Assembly (NCBI RefSeq): GCF_049801075.1 | Contig: NZ_JBNAGG010000001.1 | Span: 372,001 to 436,000 of the forward strand | Length of the DNA: 64,000 nt | Direction: 5' to 3' | Origin: Maritalea sp049801075 | GTDB taxonomy: Bacteria > Pseudomonadota > Alphaproteobacteria > Rhizobiales > Devosiaceae | In this document: positions 36,462 through 44,630 of the stretch, one piece after another | Layout of the letters: each line of letters starts with the position of its first letter | Numbering within the stretch: the first letter of the stretch is position 1 | Notes under the pieces: model-generated | Told to the model about the DNA's origin: nothing | Seen by the model: only the letters and a program-made list of their open reading frames with translations | Databases searched by the model: none | Translations under genes and position numbers: made by a program

Positions 36462-39119
36462 TTAGCCAAGGCGGGCCAAAGCGGCCTCAACGCGTTCTTT
36501 TTTCTCTTCAGCATCTGTTTTGCGCTGCTTCTGGTCGTCGATCACATGGGCAGGCGCTTTTGAAATGAATTGTTCGTTGGCCAACTTCTTGGCAACGCCA
36601 TCAATTTCTTTATCCAGCTTGGTGAGCTCTTTGTTGAGACGCTCTTTTTCTGCCGCAATATCAATCACGCCAGCCAATGGCATTGCAATAGTCGCCTCAC
36701 CCAACACGAGTTGGGCAGATTCGCTAGGAACTTCATCAGCAAAATCAATCGTTTCAACGCGTGCGAGACGCTTGATCATTGCATCTTGAGTGGCCAAACG
36801 TGCCTTGGTGTCTGCATTGGCGTCCACCACGACCAACGGGACTTTCGCCCCTGCTGGTACGTTCATCTCGACGCGCAGCGAACGGATACCAGTGATCAAC
36901 TCGATCATCCAACCCAGTTCGGCTTCAGCTTCTTCATTGATCAATTCAGCCAGTTGAGGCCATTCACTCACGATCAAAAGTTTGTCGCGTTTTGGGCCAG
37001 TTTGACCAGTTTGTGCCCAAAGCTCTTCGGTCACAAATGGCATAAATGGATGCAACAACTTCAAGATTTGATCCAGTGTGTAAGCCGCCGTTGCCCGGGT
37101 TTCCGCTTTCAAAGCTTCATCTTCACTATTGAAAACAGGCTTGGCCAGTTCCACGAACCAGTCGCAGAATGTGCCCCAGACAAAATCATAGGCTGCGTTT
37201 GCTGCTTCGTTGAAGCGGAATGCCTCGAGTGTTTTTTCAACCTCCGCCACAGTTTTTGCCGCGCGGCTCAATATCCATTTATTGAGCATGGAATTGACCG
37301 CTTTGGGATCATAGCTTTCCACCCGAACACATTCATTCATCTCCAAGAAGCGTGATGCGTTCCAAATCTTCGTGACGAAGTTCCGGTAGCCCTCAACACG
37401 CGAAATTGCGAGTTTAAGGTCACGCCCCTGCGCCGCCATGGCTGCCAAGGTAAAGCGGGTTGCATCTGCGCCATATTCGTCAAACAAGGTGAGCGGATCG
37501 ATCACATTGCCTTTGGTTTTGGACATTTTCTGCCCGTGCTCATCGCGCACCAAGGCGTGCACATAAACATTTTCAAATGGCTCTTCATCCATGAAATGGA
37601 TGCCGAACATCATCATCCTGGCAACCCAGAAGAAGATGATGTCGAAGCCTGTCACCAAGGTTGTCGTTTGATAATAAGTTTCAAGCTCTGGCGTTTTATC
37701 CGGCCAACCCAAAGTTGAGAATGGCCAAAGCGCAGATGAGAACCACGTGTCCAACACATCTTCATCACGCTTGATTGGTGTTGGTGCGCCATAATGCGCG
37801 TCAGCCAATGCCTGCGCTTCCGCTTCGTCTTCTGCTACGAAATATTCGCCATCTGGCCCGTACCATGCTGGGATTTGGTGCCCCCACCACAACTGACGTG
37901 AAATACACCAAGGCTGGATATTCTCCATCCAAGCGTAATAGGTGTTTTCCCAGTTTTTCGGCACAAATTTGGTGCGCCCCTCTTTCACTGCGGCCAGCGC
38001 CGGCTTAGCCAATGTTTCAGCATCGACGTACCATTGGTCAGTCAAATATGGCTCGATAACCACTTGTTTTGACTTTTCGTCGTGTGGCACAGAGATGACT
38101 TTGTCTTCAATCTCAACCAACGCGCCCAGTGCATCCAAATCGGCAACAATTTTCTTACGGGCTTCAAATCGGTCTAGGCCACGATAAGCTTCAGGTGCTT
38201 CATCATTGATCTTGGCATCAACGGTGAAAATGTTGATCTGCTCAAGATTGTTGCGCTTGCCCACTTCAAAGTCATTAAAATCATGCGCAGGTGTGATTTT
38301 CACCGCACCAGAGCCCTGCTCTGGGTCCGCATGCTCGTCGGTGACAATCGGGATCTTGCGGCCTGTTAGCGGCAACACAACCATTTTGCCAACAAGGTGC
38401 TTATAGCGTTCATCCTCAGGATGAACGGCAACGCCGGTATCGCCCAACATGGTTTCAGGCCGTGTTGTCGCCACGGTGATGGTTTCATCAGTGCCTTCAA
38501 TCGGGTAGCGCAAATGCCACATATGACCGTTGATCTCGATATTTTCCACTTCAAGATCAGAGATGGCAGTTTGCAAAACAGGGTGCCAGTTCACAAGGCG
38601 CTTATCTTTATAGATCAGCCCCTGCTTGTAGAGTTCTGTGAACACTTTCACGACCGCGCGCGACAGGCCATCATCCATGGTGAATCGCTCACGCGACCAA
38701 TCGGCTGATGCGCCCAAGCGGCGCAGTTGGCGCACGATTGTGCCACCTGATTGCTCTTTCCACTCCCAGACTTTTTCGAGGAATTTCTCACGTCCCATTT
38801 CGCGGCGTGATGGCAATTGCTGTTCCATCAGCTTACGCTCTACGATCATTTGGGTTGCAATGCCCGCATGGTCAGTACCCGGCTGCCAAAGCACATTTTT
38901 GCCGCGCATCCGTTCAAAACGGGTAATCATGTCCTGAATTGTAAAAGTAAGGGCGTGGCCCACATGCAAGTCGCCCGTCACATTTGGTGGGGGCATTGGA
39001 ATGCAGTAGCTTTCCGCACCTTCTTTTGCGCCTGCGCCGGCTGCAAATGTGTCTTGCCGAACCCACTCATCATAGATGCGGCTTTCAACGTCTTGCGGGG
39101 TATAATTTTTATCGATCAT
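36462..39119 (-). CDS. valS: valyl-tRNA synthetase
   Basis: This class I synthetase charges tRNA-Val and edits Thr. The 885-residue protein has HIGH in PPPNVTGDLHVGHALTF, the CP1 editing domain (about 160-330, with TVATTRPETMLGD), KMSKTKGNVIDP, and a C-terminal coiled coil (AEKERLNKELTKLDKEIDGV). A GC-rich eight-base-pair hairpin (39139-39159) lies directly upstream, near the ribosome-binding region; it has no T tract. Confidence 0.97.
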   Translation of the reverse strand: MIDKNYTPQDVESRIYDEWVRQDTFAAGAGAKEGAESYCIPMPPPNVTGDLHVGHALTFTIQDMITRFERMRGKNVLWQPGTDHAGIATQMIVERKLMEQQLPSRREMGREKFLEKVWEWKEQSGGTIVRQLRRLGASADWSRERFTMDDGLSRAVVKVFTELYKQGLIYKDKRLVNWHPVLQTAISDLEVENIEINGHMWHLRYPIEGTDETITVATTRPETMLGDTGVAVHPEDERYKHLVGKMVVLPLTGRKIPIVTDEHADPEQGSGAVKITPAHDFNDFEVGKRNNLEQINIFTVDAKINDEAPEAYRGLDRFEARKKIVADLDALGALVEIEDKVISVPHDEKSKQVVIEPYLTDQWYVDAETLAKPALAAVKEGRTKFVPKNWENTYYAWMENIQPWCISRQLWWGHQIPAWYGPDGEYFVAEDEAEAQALADAHYGAPTPIKRDEDVLDTWFSSALWPFSTLGWPDKTPELETYYQTTTLVTGFDIIFFWVARMMMFGIHFMDEEPFENVYVHALVRDEHGQKMSKTKGNVIDPLTLFDEYGADATRFTLAAMAAQGRDLKLAISRVEGYRNFVTKIWNASRFLEMNECVRVESYDPKAVNSMLNKWILSRAAKTVAEVEKTLEAFRFNEAANAAYDFVWGTFCDWFVELAKPVFNSEDEALKAETRATAAYTLDQILKLLHPFMPFVTEELWAQTGQTGPKRDKLLIVSEWPQLAELINEEAEAELGWMIELITGIRSLRVEMNVPAGAKVPLVVVDANADTKARLATQDAMIKRLARVETIDFADEVPSESAQLVLGEATIAMPLAGVIDIAAEKERLNKELTKLDKEIDGVAKKLANEQFISKAPAHVIDDQKQRKTDAEEKKERVEAALARLG

Positions 39120-39138
39120 ATTTGCCCATTACCTTTTG

Positions 39139-39159
39139 CCCGCCCAAATGATGGGCGGG
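39139..39159. promoter_or_regulatory. GC-rich stem-loop between popZ-like gene and valS
   Basis: CCCGCCCA (39139-39146) pairs with TGGGCGGG (39152-39159) across five bases, 20 bases upstream of the valS start. There is no T run on the minus strand, so it may act on valS translation or simply stabilise the mRNA 3' end of the upstream gene. Confidence 0.35.
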
Positions 39160-39236
39160 AGAAAAATTATCTATTGGGTTTAAAAGCGAAGCTGGTGGGA
39201 CAAGTCAACCGCAAAGCGGTCAATTTGTGGTTGCGA

Positions 39237-40220
39237 TTAGCGCTTTCCGCGTGAAACCCGTTCGATTTCGCGCTGCACAAGTTGCTCAACGACGCCTGGT
39301 AGATTTTCGTCCAACCACGCCTTAAGCATCGGGCGCAGCATCTCGCGGATCAAATCCTCAATGGTTTGGCCCTGCTTTTGCGACATGATCAAATTGTCAA
39401 GTTGGCTAAAGGCATGGCTGCTTGCGGCCTGTGCCGTTGGCTCCAACAAGCTGTCAGCAATGTCATCAGACAAGCCTTTGTCTGGCAGCGGGCTTTCTTG
39501 CTTCGGCTCCGGTGTACTCGGCGTCATTGCATAAGATTCGTCCTGCTGCTCTGGCAAATCATCGATGCCCATGCCGGCGAATGAACTGTCTTCCTCAACA
39601 GCTTCTTCTTGCTCTTCAACATCGTCGTCATTGATAAAGGCGATATCGTCTGGCACGACTTGTGCCACGTCATCCGGCACTGAATCTTCAATTGATTTGG
39701 CATCATCGTCGAGTGACGCGCTGCTGTCTTCGTCTTGACCAGCTGTTTCCTGCAGCAATAGCGACGCCATATCCATGTCTTCGCCTTGCAAATCACTTTC
39801 TGGAGTTGGCACCACTTCACCAGGATCTGCAATCAATTCTTCATCTGCAGGATCAGGTTCCGCATTGCTGTTGGAGGGCTTGAGCATCTGATCGATAGAC
39901 AGCGCTAGCGGTTCTTCCGCGTCGCCATCCGGCTCAATCTGCGAGGGTCCAGCTTCAGCCAAAGCCTCAGCTGCAACATCTCTTTTTTCGATTGGCGCTG
40001 CTTCAATGTCTGGGTGCGGGCCATCTTCAACTTCGATGGTAGTGGCCTCGCCTTCCGCATTCACTTCGTCAAGTGCTGAGGCTAATCCTCCGGGCGCTGC
40101 GGCTTCATCTTTGCTGGAAGGTGCGGCGCTTTCCTGCTGCGGTTCATCATCAGCGATGATTTGCCGGATGGACGACAGGATCTCGTCCATTGAAGGTTCT
40201 TTTGACGCAGGTCGGTTCAT
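39237..40220 (-). CDS. popZ: DUF2497 protein, PopZ-like polar organiser
   Basis: PopZ forms a network at the cell pole that anchors the chromosome origin and recruits cell-cycle proteins. The 327-residue protein has the hallmark N-terminal helix EPSMDEILSSIRQIIADDE, a long acidic Pro/Glu/Asp-rich disordered middle (about 30-240), and the C-terminal oligomerisation helices TIEDLIREMLRPMLKAWLDENLP and VEQLVQREIERVSRG. It is longer than Caulobacter PopZ, closer to the larger rhizobial proteins. Location beside valS and tolC is the usual one. Confidence 0.87.
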   Translation of the reverse strand: MNRPASKEPSMDEILSSIRQIIADDEPQQESAAPSSKDEAAAPGGLASALDEVNAEGEATTIEVEDGPHPDIEAAPIEKRDVAAEALAEAGPSQIEPDGDAEEPLALSIDQMLKPSNSNAEPDPADEELIADPGEVVPTPESDLQGEDMDMASLLLQETAGQDEDSSASLDDDAKSIEDSVPDDVAQVVPDDIAFINDDDVEEQEEAVEEDSSFAGMGIDDLPEQQDESYAMTPSTPEPKQESPLPDKGLSDDIADSLLEPTAQAASSHAFSQLDNLIMSQKQGQTIEDLIREMLRPMLKAWLDENLPGVVEQLVQREIERVSRGKR

Positions 40221-40531
40221 TTTGGCCTCACCTTCGAGCAGTACTCGACATACATTAATCTACGCTTTGAACATCTCAGCCATCACTTTTCATGACAGCA
40301 CCCAACGCTCAACTCATGCGGCAAGCCATAGTCAACATCCGCTTAATAATAACGAACGCACATTACAGGCTGACAATTACCAACCTGAAACGCGGTATCG
40401 TGTTGATCCACCGCCGCCGCGATACGTTACGATTCGCGGGCTTGCCGCGATTCGCAATTAATATTGTATTGTGATGAATATTTGACCGTTAGTCCAGAAG
40501 CATACCAATTAGCTTCCATTGAGGAGCTAAG
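40221..40531. other. 311-base intergenic region without a gene
   Basis: The region between tolC and the popZ-like gene holds no supported reading frame. It contains inverted repeats: GTATCG/CGATAC (40395-40425) and a short CGCGG/CCGCG pair downstream of it. A weak hairpin, TTAGCT with AGCTAA near 40509-40530, lies just after tolC without a T tract. The right part presumably holds the popZ promoter. Confidence 0.4.
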
Positions 40532-41917
40532 TTATTCACGCAATTCCGCCCAAACATCTTCAATCCGCGCACGATAACCATCGCTTGACCGAAGTTGTAC
40601 AGGCAGATTTAAGGAGCCAGCATCCAACCTACCCGTTGCCGCGATCAGCGAGAACGCTGCGACAACCCGATTGCTTTGCGCTGTATATAGTGCCTCCTTG
40701 GCGCCTGTGAGTTCTGCGCGTGCATTCAACACATCAAGTGTGGTGCGTTGCCCAACATTACGCTCTTCGATCACGCCATCCAAAGCAACTTGCCCTGAAC
40801 GGACAGCCGCTTGCGCGGATTCAATAGCGGCGATTGATGATTGCAGGCCTGACCATGCAGAAATTACGCTTTCTTCAACCTGGTTTGCAGCAACCTGAGC
40901 ATCTATTTCTGATTTGATGTGACCAAGGTTTGCTTTACGCGCTGAAGCGCCAAGCATACCACCCTGATAAATGGGGATCGACAAGGTCAAACGCAGTGAG
41001 CCTTGTGTGGCGTTTGGTTGAGCGCCACCGCCCAAACAATCAATGGCGCAAATTGAACCAATCAGGTCCAATGTTGGGCCGAATGCGCGTAACGCGGCCT
41101 CTGTGCCATAGCGAGCGGCTTCTACTTGCGCCCGCGCGGTTAAAATTGCCGGATGATTGCGGCGCGCAGATTGCAACGCTGAATCAATGCTAGATGGCAT
41201 CACGTGGCCAAACCGGAAGTTTGAATTCAAACCGGACGGCTTTGCCCCGATCCACCGCACATATGACGCCTGGGACGTGCGCAATGAGTTCACTGCAGAT
41301 TTGTAAGAAGCAACGGCTTGCGCCAAGCGGGCCTCAGCTTGGGCAACGTCAATCTTTGTGCCCTCGCCTACATTCAGGCGGCTACGGGCATTATCAACTT
41401 GGGCCCGCAAAAATTTCACATTGTCGGCGCGCAACGAAGCCAAATTGGTATTCTTCACCACATCCATATAGGCTGTGGCGGCTGACAAGAGAACATTTTG
41501 CTCTGTGTTGCGCAGTCCGTATTTTGCAGCGTCGGCAAAAGCGCGCGCTTGATCAATTTGGGCTGTTGTTTGGAGATTATCGAACAGGCGCTGATTATAG
41601 GACACATTCAGCGTTGTGCTGCTGCTGCTTGTTGTCGTACCGCCAACCATGGTGAAACCATATTGCGACGTGGCAGACAGACCAATTTTTGGTCGCAAGC
41701 CAGACTTGCGCATGACAATGTCTTCAGATGCCATTTTTACACTGACCAAAGCAGATGCAATGGCAGGGTTTTTGACATATGCGCGCGCAAGCGCTTCAGT
41801 TAAACTTTCTGCTTGCGCAGTACCACCCATTACAGCCGAAAATACCGCTGCAAAAACAACACTCTTTTTAAAAAGCACCTTACTCACCCCAGAACTATTA
41901 TGCCGCCCAGTATGCAC
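40532..41917 (-). CDS. tolC: TolC-family outer-membrane channel
   Basis: This is the outer-membrane and periplasmic tunnel used by type I secretion and RND efflux. The 461-residue protein has a signal peptide (cleavage after GGTAQA) and two outer-membrane-efflux repeats rich in coiled coil, with VGEGTKIDVAQAEARLAQA and VGQRTTLDVLNARAEL as the paired motifs. GTG at 41917 is used; in-frame GTG codons at 41887 and 41878 are possible since no start has a clear ribosome-binding site. A CtrA-like box lies 21 bases upstream. No efflux partner is adjacent. Confidence 0.92.
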   Translation of the reverse strand: MHTGRHNSSGVSKVLFKKSVVFAAVFSAVMGGTAQAESLTEALARAYVKNPAIASALVSVKMASEDIVMRKSGLRPKIGLSATSQYGFTMVGGTTTSSSSTTLNVSYNQRLFDNLQTTAQIDQARAFADAAKYGLRNTEQNVLLSAATAYMDVVKNTNLASLRADNVKFLRAQVDNARSRLNVGEGTKIDVAQAEARLAQAVASYKSAVNSLRTSQASYVRWIGAKPSGLNSNFRFGHVMPSSIDSALQSARRNHPAILTARAQVEAARYGTEAALRAFGPTLDLIGSICAIDCLGGGAQPNATQGSLRLTLSIPIYQGGMLGASARKANLGHIKSEIDAQVAANQVEESVISAWSGLQSSIAAIESAQAAVRSGQVALDGVIEERNVGQRTTLDVLNARAELTGAKEALYTAQSNRVVAAFSLIAATGRLDAGSLNLPVQLRSSDGYRARIEDVWAELRE

Positions 41918-41937
41918 AGAAAGACTCGCAATTAAAA

Positions 41938-41952
41938 TTAACTTTTAGTTAA
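41938..41952. promoter_or_regulatory. CtrA-like box upstream of tolC
   Basis: TTAA-CTTTTAG-TTAA fits the TTAA-N7-TTAA consensus of the alphaproteobacterial cell-cycle regulator CtrA. It is also an inverted repeat with six-base arms TTAACT and AGTTAA around TTT. The site is AT-rich, so a chance match is possible. Confidence 0.5.
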
Positions 41953-42021
41953 TTCCATATGACGAGCCGATATATGATGCGACATGTGGCTATTATCACA
42001 CAAAGTTCAAGGGTGCGATGG

Positions 42022-42678
42022 CTATAAAGTGAAGGTTTTTTGTTTTTCGAACGCAATTAGCTTAGGAACGATGGCATTAAACGCGACACGACGGCTAACG
42101 CCAGCGGCCGATTTGACGTAGCAAACCGCGCTTGGCACGCCGTTTTCAAGCTCAACACAAACAAGTCGGCCGCCTTCCTTAAGTTGCTTGAACAAATTCT
42201 CTGGCAGCTCGTCCACGTGGCCTTCAATAAAGATCACATCAAATGGCGCTTCTTTGGTTAGCCCGGCTTGGAGATCACCAGACAATGCCGCCGCATTGCC
42301 AATTTCCAAATCGGCCAATGCGTCATTTGCCATTTCGACAAAGTCATCATTGTCGTCAACAGCCACTACAGACTCTGCAAACTGCGAAATAACTGCAGTG
42401 CCATATCCCGTGTTGCACGCAATATGCAAAACAAGGTCGGTTGATTTGATTTCGGCAAGCTGCGCCAGACGTGCCAAATACATAGGCTCCATCATTTTGC
42501 GCGCGCCAACCGGATCGAGTGGCAGATCTTCATCAAGGTAGGACAGCGGCTTTTTCGCCGCTGGCGTGAAGTTTTCACGCGGGATATCGCTCATGGCAGT
42601 CAAAATGCGATAATCAGTGATCGCGTTTGGGCGGAGTTGACAGTCCACCATTGCCTTGCGTGCATGTTCGAAATCCAT
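42022..42678 (-). CDS. PIMT-family methyltransferase-like protein
   Basis: The 218-residue protein resembles protein-L-isoaspartate methyltransferases: MVDCQLRPNAITDYRIL at the N-terminus, IPRENFTP, and an AdoMet-type motif LVLHIACNTGYGTAVI. The glycine-rich loop is degenerate (CNTGYG instead of GxGSGY), and the segment corresponding to the substrate-binding SxP region reads PLDPVGARKMMEPMYLARL. A paralogue of this kind commonly precedes tolC in Hyphomicrobiales. Its substrate is uncertain. The ATG at 42678 is preferred over one four codons upstream. Confidence 0.8.
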   Translation of the reverse strand: MDFEHARKAMVDCQLRPNAITDYRILTAMSDIPRENFTPAAKKPLSYLDEDLPLDPVGARKMMEPMYLARLAQLAEIKSTDLVLHIACNTGYGTAVISQFAESVVAVDDNDDFVEMANDALADLEIGNAAALSGDLQAGLTKEAPFDVIFIEGHVDELPENLFKQLKEGGRLVCVELENGVPSAVCYVKSAAGVSRRVAFNAIVPKLIAFEKQKTFTL

Positions 42679-42782
42679 TGGAGCACCCATCCTGAGAAGT
42701 TGATATTGAGTTGTTCAATAGCCATGTTAAAGCCGTGATGCAAGACGATAACAGCAACTACCGGGCAAAGCATTTGCCTTCG

Positions 42783-42798
42783 TTCACGATTCCGTGAA
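42783..42798. promoter_or_regulatory. 6-4-6 palindrome between PIMT-like gene and tRNA-Cys
   Basis: TTCACG and CGTGAA are perfect inverted arms around ATTC. It lies about 105 bases upstream of the PIMT-like start and upstream of the tRNA promoter, and could be an operator. No regulator is known. Confidence 0.3.
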
Positions 42799-42815
42799 GT
42801 TTTTCACATTGTATG

Positions 42816-42843
42816 CTTGAAATTTCCCTCTAATTGCTATAGC
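42816..42843 (+). promoter_or_regulatory. candidate promoter of tRNA-Cys
   Basis: CTTGAA and TATAGC with a 16-base spacer lie just upstream of the tRNA gene at the expected distance. Confidence 0.4.
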
Positions 42844-42859
42844 AACCTCCTTCCATTGG

Positions 42860-42933
42860 GGCCACGTGGCGGAGTGGTGACGCAGCGGATTGCAAATCCG
42901 TGTACCCCGGTTCGATTCCGGGCGTGGCCTCCA
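42860..42933 (+). tRNA. tRNA-Cys (GCA)
   Basis: The acceptor arms GGCCACG and CGTGGCC pair fully, the discriminator is T, and CCA is encoded at 42931-42933. The anticodon GCA is at 42892-42894 in the loop TTGCAAA, and the T loop has GTTCGATTCC. The cloverleaf is complete. Confidence 0.97.
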
Positions 42934-43005
42934 AAAAAATTTCATTAAATCAATGAATTGCATATAATGCTAGGCAAAGCCTTCTTGGCTGGGCACTATA
43001 AGTAT

Positions 43006-43608
43006 ATGAGCATATTTGGCATAATTTTAGCGGGCGGCGAAGGCACACGTTTTGGTTGTGTAGATAAGGCTGCTTTGCGCCTAAAAAACACGCCACTAGT
43101 TGCGCACGTTTTTACGCATCTCGATTCGCAAGTGGACGAAATTGCACTAGTTGGCGACACCAATGCGGCGCTTCCTCCTAATTTGATTCAGCTTTCAGAC
43201 GGAATTAATCCACCAATCGGTCCACTAGGTGGAATATATGCAGGTGCAAAGTGGGCCAACGACGTCGCTAGCGACACTGCGCATAGCTGGCTATTGACGG
43301 CGCCGGTGGACGGACCGCTTTTCCCAATCGATTTTGTGGCGCACGCAGAACCATTTATGGCAACGCGAACCCCAATCATTGCGCGATATGGCGAAGATTT
43401 TTACCCCGTATGCGGATTGTGGCCGCTGGAAATGGCGCTCAACATTCCTGCTCTGTTGGAAAAACAGTTCGGATATGCATTGCGACCGATGCTGAAGCAT
43501 TTGGAGGCGCAAGAAATTGATTTCGAACAGTTTTATTCGCATAACCCGTTTACCAATGCGAATAAGATAGCAGATTTATTGGCACTGTACGGCCAAATGG
43601 GGCGGTAA
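43006..43608 (+). CDS. mobA: molybdenum cofactor guanylyltransferase
   Basis: MobA attaches GMP to molybdopterin to make the MGD cofactor of DMSO-reductase-family enzymes. The 200-residue protein has the nucleotidyltransferase signature LAGGEGTRFGCVDKAAL, a central PIGPLGGIYAG and TAPVDGPLFP, and the terminal FTNANKIADL. The glycine-rich loop differs slightly from the usual LAGGxSxRMGxDK. The ATG at 43006 gives the family N-terminus; an upstream start at 42958 would begin just after the tRNA. No mobB or other cofactor gene is adjacent. Confidence 0.87.
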   Translation: MSIFGIILAGGEGTRFGCVDKAALRLKNTPLVAHVFTHLDSQVDEIALVGDTNAALPPNLIQLSDGINPPIGPLGGIYAGAKWANDVASDTAHSWLLTAPVDGPLFPIDFVAHAEPFMATRTPIIARYGEDFYPVCGLWPLEMALNIPALLEKQFGYALRPMLKHLEAQEIDFEQFYSHNPFTNANKIADLLALYGQMGR

Positions 43609-43672
43609 AAATGCCCAGATTATTGGCTGTCAGAAATTTTTCATAAAAAGGCAGTTATTTTTCAAAAAAGGT

Positions 43673-43701
43673 CTTGGCAAGCGCGATCAAAAACGCTAAA
43701 C
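43673..43701 (+). promoter_or_regulatory. candidate promoter of tRNA-Asn
   Basis: TTGGCA (43673-43678), a 17-base spacer and TAAACA (43696-43701) lie 36 bases upstream of the tRNA gene. Confidence 0.4.
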
Positions 43702-43737
43702 ACCGCCTCACCTACTCGTTAGGTACACACATCGTGA

Positions 43738-43813
<76 letters not shown>

Positions 43814-43882
43814 CTTTCTTCAAAAAATTCAAAACTTTAAGATTGCCTCTTGATTCAGTTCATGAAGCAGGATTTGTTTCGT

Positions 43883-44581
43883 TTAGTATGGAATTTTTTG
43901 CCCCTCATTGTCATAAAATCCACCGCTCATTTGCGGCTTCGCCTTCAAAATCGTTTGCATGATCTTTTCTGCGGCAACTTGCGCGCTCACTTTTTTCGGA
44001 TGCGCATAATCTTGGGTTAGCTTTGTGTCGACTGTGCCTGGATGAATCGCCAGCAACGCTGATTCCTGATTTCTCCGTTTCCATTCAATTGATGCTGTGC
44101 GCACAATTTGGTTTAGTGCTGACTTGGCCGCTCGGTAGGACACCCAACCACCCAGTTGATTATCTTCAATAGAGCCAACGCGTGCGGACAATGCGGCAAT
44201 CGCGGCAGGGTCATATCGTGACATGAGTGGCAGTAGCTGTTGAATCATCATGGCTGGCCCTATCGCGTTTAACGCGAAGTGATTGGCCATATTGTTGGCA
44301 TCCAGTTCAGCAAAGCGGCGCTCTGGTGGCGCGCCATCAATAATCAATGCACCGGTGGCAATGATGGCAAGATTGAATTTACGCCCTTCTTGTTGCCACT
44401 TGGCGAATTCAGGCACAAATGTTTCGGGCTTGGTGATGTCGTAGGTTGGAAAGTTCGCGCGATCAAAGCTGACAATGTTTTTGCAGTTGGGGCGTGTGGC
44501 CAAATTTGCATTCAACGCTTGGCCGATGCCGCCATTCGCCCCAATGATGATCGCATTGATTTCTTCGACTTTATCTAGCAT
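43883..44581 (-). CDS. short-chain dehydrogenase/reductase, C-factor-like
   Basis: This is an NAD(P)-dependent SDR oxidoreductase of 232 residues with GANGGIGQAL at the cofactor site, NAIGPAMMIQ, and the catalytic SARVGSIEDNQ and YRAAKSALN (Tyr-x3-Lys). The end, PQMSGGFYDNEGQKIPY, matches the C-factor (CsgA-like) subgroup. It lies 49 bases downstream of the aldehyde dehydrogenase gene on the same strand. The ATG at 44581 has GAGG five bases upstream. Substrate unknown. Confidence 0.85.
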   Translation of the reverse strand: MLDKVEEINAIIIGANGGIGQALNANLATRPNCKNIVSFDRANFPTYDITKPETFVPEFAKWQQEGRKFNLAIIATGALIIDGAPPERRFAELDANNMANHFALNAIGPAMMIQQLLPLMSRYDPAAIAALSARVGSIEDNQLGGWVSYRAAKSALNQIVRTASIEWKRRNQESALLAIHPGTVDTKLTQDYAHPKKVSAQVAAEKIMQTILKAKPQMSGGFYDNEGQKIPY

Positions 44582-44630
44582 TCCCACCTCGCATTTGATT
44601 GCTAAGCTACGCGAGGTGGTGAGTTATGGA

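Noticed and set aside
36570..37355. 261-codon plus-strand frame
   Set aside because: It is antisense to valS and has no family resemblance.
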